Translations under genes and position numbers: made by a program
Assembly (NCBI GenBank): GCA_023091735.1
Contig: JALKBU010000806.1
Span: 1 to 23,954, forward strand
Source: Trichomonas tenax
Lineage: Eukaryota > Parabasalia > Trichomonadida > Trichomonadidae
Direction: 5' to 3'
DNA: 23,954 nucleotides
The notes under the pieces: generated by a model
Seen by the model: the letters and a program-made list of their open reading frames with translations, nothing else
Told to the model about the DNA's origin: nothing
Database searches by the model: none
Part shown: positions 1 through 8,767 of the stretch, in pieces
How positions within the stretch are numbered: the stretch's first letter is position 1
Layout: each line of letters opens with the position of its first letter

Positions 1-858
1 ACATTATTTAATTCATGATTCAAGAACAATTAATTATGAATTTAATGATATATTAATAATTATGAGAATAAGTAATAATATGAAAATAATCTTGTAATGA
101 AAAAGGTATCTGTGAAAAAATAAAAAATAGAAAAAAAAAAATAATAATATATTAATATCAAAAGTGAAAATGTAATGTGTATTAAAAATTGAATCAATAA
201 GTGGGTTCTTGTTAGGGTCTGGTTTGGCCACTCGAGGGCTTTGGAAGTCTCAGGCAGACCTCGCTATGCATCGAATCATGCTTCTGTTGAATAGGCATCT
301 GGATGCATCTCTGCTAGATCACCAGGTCATCCTTCACTATAAGGCCACAACTACTCATAATGAAGTCTTCTTTGGCTTCCAACATTGAGTTCAATCCATT
401 TCAACCTATTGATACTTTTCCATTTTTTCCCATGCAAACACATCACTTTCCTTTATTTTGACATTCTGACTTTACATGTCAGAAAAGCACCTTGTTCTAT
501 TTTGTCCCAATCCCGGTGAAAAGGTCCTATTTATTCCGAAAATAGATGTTTGAAACGCCCATATGCCGTAAGTAATAAATTATGTAGTTTACTGTCACAA
601 GCTCATTTATAAATTTTTCGAAAAATAAATTGTCCAGAGATTTTTCGCATTTGTTCAACGGAAATAATATATTAGGAAATGGTTTTTAAATATTTCATAT
701 TTCTAACGAAGAAAATAAAAAAGTGATCAAAATCTTTCATAAAATCCAAAATTTGAAGGAAATTTAGATATTTGAGAGTATAAAGATGTTAAATTTAAAG
801 TTTTGATTTTTTTGTGATTTTTCATTTTCTAAACGGATAAAAATAAACAAAAATTCAA
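1..858. other. Gene-free 5' flank of the TOG gene with a GC-richer relic patch
   Basis: No credible ORF is present. Bases about 215-400 are clearly richer in G and C than the surroundings and contain GATGCATC-type short palindromes. Read on the minus strand, this patch gives a protein-like stretch (for example pieces resembling LNVGSQRRLHYE and GLPETSKALEWPNQT) interrupted by several stops. It may therefore be a decayed gene or repeat fragment, but I recognise no family. No tRNA A/B boxes or snRNA signatures were found. The rest is AT-rich spacer leading to the initiator of the next gene. Confidence 0.3.
822..829 (+). promoter_or_regulatory. Initiator (Inr) of the TOG-domain gene
   Basis: TCATTTTC matches the trichomonad initiator TCAYTWYT except for the last base. 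With transcription starting at the A (824), the 5' UTR before the ATG at 859 would be about 35 nt, somewhat long for a trichomonad but acceptable. Confidence 0.5.
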
Positions 859-3800
859 ATGGAAGAAATTGAAACAGGAGATTGGAAATCGCGATTGCAG
901 GCGTATGAGCATATAATAGAGCTCATGGCGACGCCTACAACCGCTCTTTTGAGTCAATTACAAGTCCAATTGCCAAATTATCTCGCAGATATTAATCCTA
1001 CTTGCCAAAAAACAGCATTAACAATTTGCGACCTATTTTTCAAGTCCGGGGCCGAAATAGAGTACGACACAATTGCGGCAGCGCTCATTGACAAGTGTTT
1101 GAGCGCGAGACAGCAAAATTCGGACGCTGCGGTCCCATTAGTCATTCAATGCCTCAAAAACAGTCGCGAAAAGGTCGCTGAGTTACTTTTCAAGAAAATT
1201 ATTTCGAAATCTCCACACACAATCCTTGCAGTAATCTCTGTTGTTATTGCTCATTTAGTTTCGTTAACGCCAAAAGATAGCGAAGAGGCGAACAAATTTA
1301 TACAACTACTCACACCTCTGCTACAACATAACGACCCTAAAATACAAAAAGAAGCAAGCGGCGCGATTGAATCAGCAAAAGTTGCAATTGGAAAATACGA
1401 CGCAACAGATCCCAATTCTTCAAAGTCCCCTTCAAAGGAGCTCGTAACGCCATCAAAGCAACCGCTGTTTGAAGGCGAAAACAGCTGGCCAACTTTAATT
1501 ATATCAGAAACGTGGAAAGACAGAAAAGCCGGTTATGAACTGCTTCTTTCGCTTATTGATCCCGATTTTCCGCTTGCACAATACGAAAATATGTTTTTAA
1601 ACGCAATAAATGAAGAAAAACACGTCGCTTGCAATGAAGTCGCTGTTCAATGCATCGAGAAGCTCGCTCTAACATTTAAGACACAATTATCTCGCAGATT
1701 ACGTGAATATATCACTCCTGTGTTAAATGCTTTGAAAGAAAAACGCCAAAGTCGCTTTTCAAACCTTCAAAGTGCCTTCGATGCAGTCGCTCTCAACTCT
1801 GTATCAGGTTCTCCATACGAGCAGCCATTTTTGGAATATATTCTCAAAATGTTAACAAATCAATCGATTCGTCTACGTGAAGAAGCTGTGGCTTTCATAA
1901 TAAGGTGCCCAGTTTTGCCCGTCTCTGCTCCTGTGCAGGATCAGCTCATGAAAATGGCAGATGACGCAAATCTTTCTGTGAGAGACGCTGTTGCTAAAGC
2001 ACTCACTAAAATCGGTCTACAGAAGACAGGAGAGATCAAAATCCCTGAGAAGCAACTCCAAGTCGCCAGGCAAAGAGCTAAATCACCGGATACAAGGAGA
2101 TCAATCAAGAGAAAGCCGACATCGCAAACAGCAATCAATATTTGGAGAGACTGGATCGAAGATGAAACAAATAACTTGTTAACGAGCGGCCAATGGAACC
2201 AAGTCACACTGGGCCTCGAGCAAGTTAGAAAGCAATTCGATGAAGACGCATCAAGCAATCCTCAAGCTGTTGCTGCAGGACTTTCAAACACATTCATCGG
2301 AAAGACATTCACGCCAAAAGTTATGGCAAACATCGTCAAAGATATATTGTATTTCATCAAGAAGGAGGACTCACAGAAGATGGCTGATGATGCTATATCT
2401 CAGGTCCTTCTTTTCGCTTTGGATAAGCTTCCTGATAAGAAGTTAGAGTCGTCATTATTCGAGCTTTTGGATGCAACATGTGAATGCAATGGTGGTCAAT
2501 ATGTGTTTAACTTCTTCTATCAGCATTTGGGTGCAAAGAATCCTGTTATTCCGAAGAGCATTGCAACTTACTTCGCTCACTATTTGAGCCTACAAGAGTC
2601 ATCGGATATCGACATCGAAGGATTTTCACAGCAGATCAAACCTCTCTTCACTCACAGCGATCAAAGCGTTAGAAAGGCAGCGAATGAATGCTTAGTTGCT
2701 GTCTCTAACCTGGGAGGCACTGAAATGCTCGATAACTTCAAATATGTCAAAGCGCAGCAAATCAAAGAAGCGAAAGAAAGAAATAACGAAAATCAAAACA
2801 ATGAATTAGACAAAGTTGTTCAACTCAACGAAATTCCATCAGATATTTCAGACAAAGAACCATCGATTATGCAATCCGCAATTCCAACAAAGCAGAAACA
2901 ACAGTCATCAATTCCTGTTCCAAAGAGATCTCAGTCGCCAAAGAAGAACACAAGACAAGGACAGTCACCAGATCCAAAGAGCGCAAGAGATTCATCCCCT
3001 GAACGTGCTCTCTTCAGCAAGAATATCTTGAGTGCTGTAACACGTGCTGGATCCATGTTAGAGTGCAAGAAAGGAATGGAAGAAGTTGAATCGATGCTCA
3101 CAAAGATGCTTGAGAAAGATAAAGCAAACACAATCCCTTATTCTGACTTTGCTCCTCTCTTTGAAAGACTTCGTCCTTGGTTCAAAGATTCCAACACAAA
3201 CATTGTTTTAAGTGTTGCTAAAGACGTGAACTTGTCGTTGAAGCTTATTAATGTTGGTGACATTGCAAACATTTCTAAAGAATTCTTCAGCGATATGATG
3301 CTTCTCCTTAACTTCACTGTCAAGCAAATTCGCTTGATGTGCCTTCAGAACATGAACTTGGTTTACTCTATGTGGCCATCTTTCATTCCAGAGGTGTATC
3401 TTGATGTTTTCCAGCGCTTGAATGCAGAGGGAAAGATTTATGCCATCAAATTCCTCAAAGATCTCAACTACGATATGGAGGTTCCAACATATGCAAGCTT
3501 CATTACAAACTGCATTGCAAACAAGAGTGACGAATTCCATGAGGCAGCAAATCCAATCATTATTCAATTCCTTAACCTTCCAGGAGCTGTTGAAGCTGTG
3601 AATAAAGCGGCCGAAGAATTTCCACCAGCAAAGAAATCACATATCAAGTCCGCAATCCAAATCTTGTTGAAGAAAGATAACCAACAGAATCAGAAGAACG
3701 ATGCCAAGCCTCAGGAATCATCACTCTTCAACCATACACCAACATGTGATGAAATGGAAGAGCGTATTTCTGGTATTGATCCATTCCTTCCTCTCAAGAT

Positions 3801-5568
3801 CCTTAACATGGATGAAGACTCGGAATCATTGACAGACATTCTCAAAGCGCACGCGGAAACATACTTCCCTGAGACAATCATGGATACTGACCTTGCTGTT
3901 ATTTCGTCAACATGCAAGATGCTTCTCAACATTGTTTCAAAGGATTTCGATCACTTCTCGCTTATATTAGATATTGTTTTCTTGTGGTGTGCATATCAAA
4001 CACTGCTGATGCGCCAGATCGATGGATTCGCTGAAATAATTGGTTTCTTAGAAAGCCTTCTTCCAGCACTTAAGGAACGTGACAGGCAATTAACACAGTA
4101 CGAATCATCACTCATTATCCCGATGATTCTTGAATGCTATGGAAGAAACAGTCCAACATGGGCACGTGTCAAAGAATATATCTTTGAATCATGCGATACA
4201 CAAGTTTTGCTTGAGATATTAGTTCACATTTTGTCTATCGCAACATCCGTCTTCGTTCTCACGGCAACTTATCAATGGCTCACAGAGATCATTCCTAATG
4301 CTGATGTCACTCCTTATGTCGATGAATTGAAGAGCAGCTCAGCAAAGATTCTCAAACTTGTTTCAGCAAACAAAGCTGAAAATCCTGAAATATTCAATGC
4401 TGCAACAGAGTTCAATAAATTCTTAGAAGATTTAATGAACCCACCGCAGCCTCAGCAGCAGTCTCCACCACCTCAACAACAGCCACCGCCACAAATACAG
4501 ACATCGCCACAACAGCAGCATCAGGATCTTGAATCACCAAGAAAAGAAGTTGTTGAATCTCCAAAGTCGCCAAAGAGACGTCAGAAGGAGAAAGTTCCAG
4601 AGAAGATTCAAGAACCAGAACCGGAAGATGAGGATAATGAACCTCAGTATGTTGAACCACAGCGTAATGGCCGCGAAAGCAGCAAATCTGATGCTCCTAA
4701 GATGTCTATTTGCATGCTTAACGATGCTGTCAGTGAATCGCTCGAAGATCCAAAGATAATGATTTATTCATGGATCAACGATTTGATGTCTGATGAAACA
4801 GGAACTGCTGTTCCAGCACTCAAAGCAATTTCAGCTCAACTCAAGAAGGATGAAGCAATATTCAAGAATCACTTGGACGCTTTGATGGTTTTGCTTCTTT
4901 CAAAGGTTCACACGAACTTTGCAATGGCAGAACCACCAACAAGATTCTGCAAATACATCGCTTTCTGTTTGCTTACTCTCTTCAGCGAAACAAAGTTATC
5001 TCCTTACATTCCTAAGGAGTACATTCAGCAGCTTCTCTACGAAATGATGACACACTTAACAAACGGCACTGCAGAAGGCGTTTTGAATCAAGTTATGAAC
5101 GCGATCATCATCAAAGTTATTGAAGACTGCTCTATGTTTGCTTTCATGGGATTACTCGCTGCTATTGGTGAATACGAAGGCGACTGGCAACGCAACTTCA
5201 GTGAGAAGTGGCTGAGACTCGCGATTAAGTGCTTCGAAGCAGCAGGAGCGAGAATCTGCGAACTTGGAAATCAAAACGATGTATTCAATTCGTTCGCTCT
5301 CATTGATCAATTCTTTGAGATGCACGACAAAGATAACATGCAGAGGTCTCAGATGGGATCTAAAGCTTACCAATCCATTAAGAACTACGGAGAACTTGTC
5401 ATGAAGAACTATAATGATGTTATCACATCCAAAGACAACTTGAAGAAACTCGGTCCAAACTCTGTGATCCTCCACTTGCTTAATATCAATGTTTCTCAGG
5501 GCTCTTCTGTCCAATCATCAGGACATCAACCAAGCAGACTTAAACCACTCAGGGGTGGAAATATGTAA
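859..5568 (+). CDS. XMAP215/CKAP5/Dis1-family TOG-domain microtubule polymerase
   Basis: The product is a 1569-residue protein of helical HEAT-type arrays, expected to bind tubulin and promote microtubule growth at plus ends, spindle poles or the mastigont system. Array 1 (about 1-180) opens with WKSRLQAYEHI, and array 2 (about 207-395) with WKDRKAGYELL, the tryptophan/arginine signature of TOG helix A. A third (about 426-625) starts WRDWIED. Further arrays lie at about 715-940 and 955-1190. Linkers are basic and rich in SP (about 408-420 and 675-715). A P/Q-rich linker (about 1192-1222) and a K/E-rich stretch precede a conserved C-terminal helical region (about 1280-1530) like the one that binds TACC or SLAIN adaptors in animals. 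Length and order fit the multi-TOG animal/plant type (CKAP5, MOR1) rather than the shorter yeast Stu2. The stop is TAAA, overlapping the UAAA poly(A) signal known in Trichomonas. The family assignment is firm; the number of functional TOGs is inferred. Confidence 0.9.
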   Translation: MEEIETGDWKSRLQAYEHIIELMATPTTALLSQLQVQLPNYLADINPTCQKTALTICDLFFKSGAEIEYDTIAAALIDKCLSARQQNSDAAVPLVIQCLKNSREKVAELLFKKIISKSPHTILAVISVVIAHLVSLTPKDSEEANKFIQLLTPLLQHNDPKIQKEASGAIESAKVAIGKYDATDPNSSKSPSKELVTPSKQPLFEGENSWPTLIISETWKDRKAGYELLLSLIDPDFPLAQYENMFLNAINEEKHVACNEVAVQCIEKLALTFKTQLSRRLREYITPVLNALKEKRQSRFSNLQSAFDAVALNSVSGSPYEQPFLEYILKMLTNQSIRLREEAVAFIIRCPVLPVSAPVQDQLMKMADDANLSVRDAVAKALTKIGLQKTGEIKIPEKQLQVARQRAKSPDTRRSIKRKPTSQTAINIWRDWIEDETNNLLTSGQWNQVTLGLEQVRKQFDEDASSNPQAVAAGLSNTFIGKTFTPKVMANIVKDILYFIKKEDSQKMADDAISQVLLFALDKLPDKKLESSLFELLDATCECNGGQYVFNFFYQHLGAKNPVIPKSIATYFAHYLSLQESSDIDIEGFSQQIKPLFTHSDQSVRKAANECLVAVSNLGGTEMLDNFKYVKAQQIKEAKERNNENQNNELDKVVQLNEIPSDISDKEPSIMQSAIPTKQKQQSSIPVPKRSQSPKKNTRQGQSPDPKSARDSSPERALFSKNILSAVTRAGSMLECKKGMEEVESMLTKMLEKDKANTIPYSDFAPLFERLRPWFKDSNTNIVLSVAKDVNLSLKLINVGDIANISKEFFSDMMLLLNFTVKQIRLMCLQNMNLVYSMWPSFIPEVYLDVFQRLNAEGKIYAIKFLKDLNYDMEVPTYASFITNCIANKSDEFHEAANPIIIQFLNLPGAVEAVNKAAEEFPPAKKSHIKSAIQILLKKDNQQNQKNDAKPQESSLFNHTPTCDEMEERISGIDPFLPLKILNMDEDSESLTDILKAHAETYFPETIMDTDLAVISSTCKMLLNIVSKDFDHFSLILDIVFLWCAYQTLLMRQIDGFAEIIGFLESLLPALKERDRQLTQYESSLIIPMILECYGRNSPTWARVKEYIFESCDTQVLLEILVHILSIATSVFVLTATYQWLTEIIPNADVTPYVDELKSSSAKILKLVSANKAENPEIFNAATEFNKFLEDLMNPPQPQQQSPPPQQQPPPQIQTSPQQQHQDLESPRKEVVESPKSPKRRQKEKVPEKIQEPEPEDEDNEPQYVEPQRNGRESSKSDAPKMSICMLNDAVSESLEDPKIMIYSWINDLMSDETGTAVPALKAISAQLKKDEAIFKNHLDALMVLLLSKVHTNFAMAEPPTRFCKYIAFCLLTLFSETKLSPYIPKEYIQQLLYEMMTHLTNGTAEGVLNQVMNAIIIKVIEDCSMFAFMGLLAAIGEYEGDWQRNFSEKWLRLAIKCFEAAGARICELGNQNDVFNSFALIDQFFEMHDKDNMQRSQMGSKAYQSIKNYGELVMKNYNDVITSKDNLKKLGPNSVILHLLNINVSQGSSVQSSGHQPSRLKPLRGGNM

Positions 5569-6225
5569 ATTAAAATTTGTTTTCTTTATCAATCATTTTT
5601 ATTTAATTTTGGTTGATGAAATATCTTCAACTTCTTTCATGAAGATATGTTGTCAACGGATAATTCTAATTAAATATTGGGAATTCTCATGAGAGGGTTC
5701 AATTGAAATCAATGAATTAGATTCAATGTTATAATTCTCATTCATTCATGTCACATTTGAAGACAATTTATTTACAATCTGATTCTCAAACAACAGAAAA
5801 CAATTATTATAGTATTACTGCTATTATGTTATATGGAAATACGCATGTCGAAAAAGTGGTTATGTGTGTGCAAGCGAAAAAGACCTATCCAGTGTGTGTT
5901 ATCATTTGTAAAATCGATTTTTTTGTGCAATTTTTGTATACAAATTTATGATATTTTTTATGTTATTTACAGATTTTAAGTCAGCTGTTATGATTCATTT
6001 TATGCATAGTATACTGATATCACATTAACTCAGATTACGAAATTTTTCTTTGTGTAAGACCAAACCGTAGACTAAGGATGTTCTGGAAGTGGGAACCTTA
6101 TGTCAAAAAAGTTGCCGTATTGTCTGATATGTTGTGTCTGTTGAAAAATTAAAATATATATATATTTATAGAAAAAGTCGGCTCCACTTTTTTCTTGTTG
6201 ACCTTTTTGAGTTTTGCGATTATAA
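5569..6225. other. Intergenic region with a weak hairpin
   Basis: No gene is seen; short ORFs here lack any family resemblance. An imperfect inverted repeat (5613-5629 with 5640-5656, 14 of 17 positions pairing, loop 10 nt) lies about 45 bases past the TOG stop codon. Another near-palindrome (GAAAAAGT / ACTTTTTTC, near 6171-6195) sits just before the next initiator. Confidence 0.4.
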
Positions 6226-6233
6226 TCATTATT
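6226..6233 (+). promoter_or_regulatory. Initiator (Inr) of the first ankyrin gene
   Basis: TCATTATT is an exact match to TCAYTWYT. The A at 6228 is 7 bases before the ATG at 6235, the very short 5' UTR typical of trichomonads. This decides the start codon. Confidence 0.75.
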
Positions 6234-6234
6234 G

Positions 6235-7092
6235 ATGAGTTATCCAGATTCGAAGGTCGTCTCCAAGAACATTGGAAATTATGTTAATGACTTAAATTTC
6301 GAAGAAAATTATTCGGAGCAAGAGTTGTGCAGAAAATTAGATTTTGCAACTCTCACTCCAGAAGATTTTCAAGCTTTCTTCACAAACATATCATATTACC
6401 ATAAAAAAGATAAAATCCTTAAGATCATTAAGCATGCCAATGTTGAATATTCTGTTGATATGATGAAAGCATTAGACAGCTTAAGAGTCATTTTTAGAGT
6501 TCTTGAGATCCCAACAATACAACGTGCTTGCAACTCAATCAAAGATCATGATAGATCCAACAATGATGAAAAGCCAATCCAAAGAGTTAATGAAGTTCAT
6601 CAAGCTCCTGTAAAAGCACCCGTGAAAGAACTTCCAGCAAATCATGTTGCAATGACAAAAATTCCGCCTCAAGATAGTTCGTTCGATCAAATTTATAAGC
6701 AGTTCGATAACATTGCCCGCTCATATGGCACAGAATCGGCAAGATTGTGTGTTAGAGATGGATATCACCTTGTTAAACAAGATTGGAAGAATATTAACTC
6801 AATGGCGGGCTTTAATAATAACTTTTACATTACTAAAATGCTTGCAACCGTAGGTGTCAGTCCTTCTTATAGAAGAGACAGCAAAGAGTCTGCTCTATTT
6901 TGGTTTGCTATGAATGGTAACCTTGATGCTGTTTGTTACTTCTGCGAACTACCAATTGTTAATCCGGGCTGTGTAATATTGGACAATTGGTCTATTTTAT
7001 TTGGAGCAGTTTACCATGATCAATATTATGTTGCAGAATACCTTCTATCCATTGGTAAAGTTGACACCAATCTTGGAAGGAGTCCATTGTGA
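6235..7092 (+). CDS. Trichomonad ankyrin-repeat protein with an early stop codon
   Basis: The product is 285 residues and starts MSYPDSK at the ATG directly after an initiator; an in-frame TTG one codon earlier is not used. The N-terminal half is helical without a recognised domain, followed by a polar linker with PVKAPVKE (about residues 120-140). Residues about 215-285 look like degenerate ankyrin repeats (ESALFWFAMNGNLDAV; SILFGAVYHDQYYVAEYLL). The frame ends at TGA 7090-7092, but the next 17 codons (7093-7143, stop TAA 7144-7146) read QASNNRMRELLIKYGAR, which is the expected end of an ankyrin repeat. The stop therefore truncates the last repeat. TGA could be a TGG-to-TGA change, since SPLWQA would fit the repeat. 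It may still be expressed as a slightly shortened protein, or be a young pseudogene. Role unknown, probably protein-protein contacts. Confidence 0.6.
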   Translation: MSYPDSKVVSKNIGNYVNDLNFEENYSEQELCRKLDFATLTPEDFQAFFTNISYYHKKDKILKIIKHANVEYSVDMMKALDSLRVIFRVLEIPTIQRACNSIKDHDRSNNDEKPIQRVNEVHQAPVKAPVKELPANHVAMTKIPPQDSSFDQIYKQFDNIARSYGTESARLCVRDGYHLVKQDWKNINSMAGFNNNFYITKMLATVGVSPSYRRDSKESALFWFAMNGNLDAVCYFCELPIVNPGCVILDNWSILFGAVYHDQYYVAEYLLSIGKVDTNLGRSPL

Positions 7093-7146
7093 CAAGCTTC
7101 AAATAATCGCATGAGAGAACTCCTTATAAAATATGGAGCACGCTAA
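7093..7146 (+). pseudogene. Cut-off last ankyrin repeat of the preceding gene
   Basis: In frame with the preceding gene, these 17 codons encode RELLIKYGAR-type ankyrin helix and hairpin sequence and end in TAA. They are separated from the gene only by TGA 7090-7092. Confidence 0.6.
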
Positions 7147-7253
7147 TTTAAAGAAATGAATTCAAATTTTTTATAAAAACATTAATGCAATATGCTGCAT
7201 TCAATATGAAGTCATTTCCTATAAACCGCAAGCGTCAATTAAAGGAATATGAA

Positions 7254-7346
7254 TTTGTCAAAATATGCCATATTTTTACTTGTCGTTTGTCAAAAATATG
7301 TTTACATGATATTTTGTCAACAAAAATTTTACTTGTCATAATGTCA
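7254..7346. repeat. Cluster of TGTCA motifs between the ankyrin genes
   Basis: Five TGTCA pentamers lie on the plus strand (7256, 7288, 7315, 7334, 7342). Two sit in near-identical blocks, TTTGTCAAAATATG at 7254-7267 and TTTGTCAAAAATATG at 7286-7300. It lies about 130-220 bases before the start of the next gene. It could be an upstream regulatory array or chance in AT-rich DNA. Confidence 0.3.
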
Positions 7347-7472
7347 ATTTTTCCATTTTATTTCAATGCTCAAAATTTTTATATCACAAGTTTCTGGACA
7401 TCAAGTAGATACTAAATATGAAATAAAAATGAATTTGAGGGGAATTGTAAATTAACGTCCTTAAACTATTTT

Positions 7473-7480
7473 TCATTAAT
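7473..7480 (+). promoter_or_regulatory. Initiator (Inr) of the second ankyrin gene
   Basis: TCATTAAT matches TCAYTWYT at seven of eight positions. The A at 7475 lies 6 bases before the ATG at 7481. Confidence 0.6.
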
Positions 7481-8767
7481 ATGTCCGGAATAGGCGGCCT
7501 CCCCCCTCTACACAGAGAGGGACAAGAAGCGATGAAAATACAGGAGTGGTTTTCGGATTTAGATGAATCCAACATTGAGAGAACAGCAAATCTCATTTTT
7601 GCTTCACAATACGCAAAGCTGAAAGATCAATCACAAACTCTCATCAATGAACTTATAAAGATCATTCCGTTAAGGCCGAATTTATCGCCAATTATCGAAA
7701 CATTCAAGATTTTGAAATCAAGACAAGCTAATTCAAACGCAATTCAATATCTGATCAACCTCATTTCATCATCTTGCTTAGCTCTCAACATTGAATACAA
7801 TGTTCACACAATAGTTCCTTATTTATACTTTTTAAGGAAGATGGTAACATCCAAAGTCATTGAAATTTGGGATTTAGTCGTCCAGATTAAGCGCTTTAGC
7901 GCTAACAAGCCAAATCTTCAATTCCTTTGCCTTTGTTATTTCGGTCCAGAAATTCTTTTCTCAGACAAAGAATACTTCGCACAACTAAAGGACAAGGCCC
8001 TCGAAATGAAGGTTACTGAGCCGATTTTGGTTCCTCACCAAGAAAATTGGGCTGAAATTGAAGCTAACGGTTTCCAAATCTTGAAAGAGTATACTGAATT
8101 TGGCGTGAGAAAATCGAGCCTTGAATACTTGTTGCTTTCTGACAGCATAAACGAACTCAAGAAATATATTGATGATAACAAAGTAGAAGTCAATGTCCGC
8201 ATTCCAGAAAGTGCCTTTACACCAGTGGAATTTGTCCAGTGGTCACCACACGCTATAGAGTACGCAGCATTTTACGGCTCTGTCAACTGTGTCAAGTATT
8301 TGATTCAAAAAGGTGCAAGCCCAACAAATGTTGCCCCTTACGCTGTTGCTGGAGGTAATATGAACATGATTCAGTATTGCCAGACAAACAAGATTTCATT
8401 CAAGAATTCACTTCGTCTTGCTCCTTATTACCGCAGACTTGCCATTTATACATACGTTCTCCCACTCATCAAGAAAGCAAACCTCTCAAAGGAAATTGGA
8501 TTCTGTATGGTTACAGCTGCTGGGTCAAATGATATCAGAATTTTCCGTCAGATTTGCATTGATGGTGGCTACATCAACTTCTACGATGAAAATAAGGAAA
8601 CACCTTTGATTATTGCCGCTAAGAAAGGAAATGTCGAAATGACACGTTATATTTTAACATTCCCAGGTGTAAAGAAAGATGTAGCAAACTGCTGGGGTAA
8701 AACAGCTGCCGATCTTGCTCCAACGTCAATGGAAGATGTTTTTGCTCCAAAGAAGAAAGAAACATAA
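7481..8767 (+). CDS. DUF3447-type ankyrin-repeat protein
   Basis: The product is 428 residues. The first ~245 form an alpha-helical region of the kind found at the N-terminus of trichomonad ankyrin proteins, with no recognised catalytic motif. Residues about 258-300 (HAIEYAAFYGSVNCVKYL, then a shorter unit with AVAGGNMNMIQYC) match the DUF3447 ankyrin pattern. Residues about 370-415 contain a canonical repeat (ETPLIIAAKKGNVEMTRYIL followed by a GKTAADLA unit). The tail is basic (APKKKET). There is no signal peptide or membrane segment, so it is probably a cytosolic or nuclear adaptor. It sits head-to-tail with another ankyrin gene; with no clear identity between them they need not be a recent duplication. 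Its partner is unknown. Confidence 0.8.
   Translation: MSGIGGLPPLHREGQEAMKIQEWFSDLDESNIERTANLIFASQYAKLKDQSQTLINELIKIIPLRPNLSPIIETFKILKSRQANSNAIQYLINLISSSCLALNIEYNVHTIVPYLYFLRKMVTSKVIEIWDLVVQIKRFSANKPNLQFLCLCYFGPEILFSDKEYFAQLKDKALEMKVTEPILVPHQENWAEIEANGFQILKEYTEFGVRKSSLEYLLLSDSINELKKYIDDNKVEVNVRIPESAFTPVEFVQWSPHAIEYAAFYGSVNCVKYLIQKGASPTNVAPYAVAGGNMNMIQYCQTNKISFKNSLRLAPYYRRLAIYTYVLPLIKKANLSKEIGFCMVTAAGSNDIRIFRQICIDGGYINFYDENKETPLIIAAKKGNVEMTRYILTFPGVKKDVANCWGKTAADLAPTSMEDVFAPKKKET

Noticed and set aside
34..231. 65-codon minus-strand frame, hydrophobic
   Set aside because: It is made of poly-A/T low-complexity DNA that gives Phe/Ile/Leu runs by composition alone.
4440..4520. CAG/CCA-rich stretch as a microsatellite
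   Set aside because: It encodes the P/Q-rich linker of the TOG protein with mixed codons and is not a pure repeat.
5690..5715. tRNA B-box-like GGTTCAATTGA
   Set aside because: It lacks the conserved CC end of the B box and has no A box or acceptor stem at the right distance.
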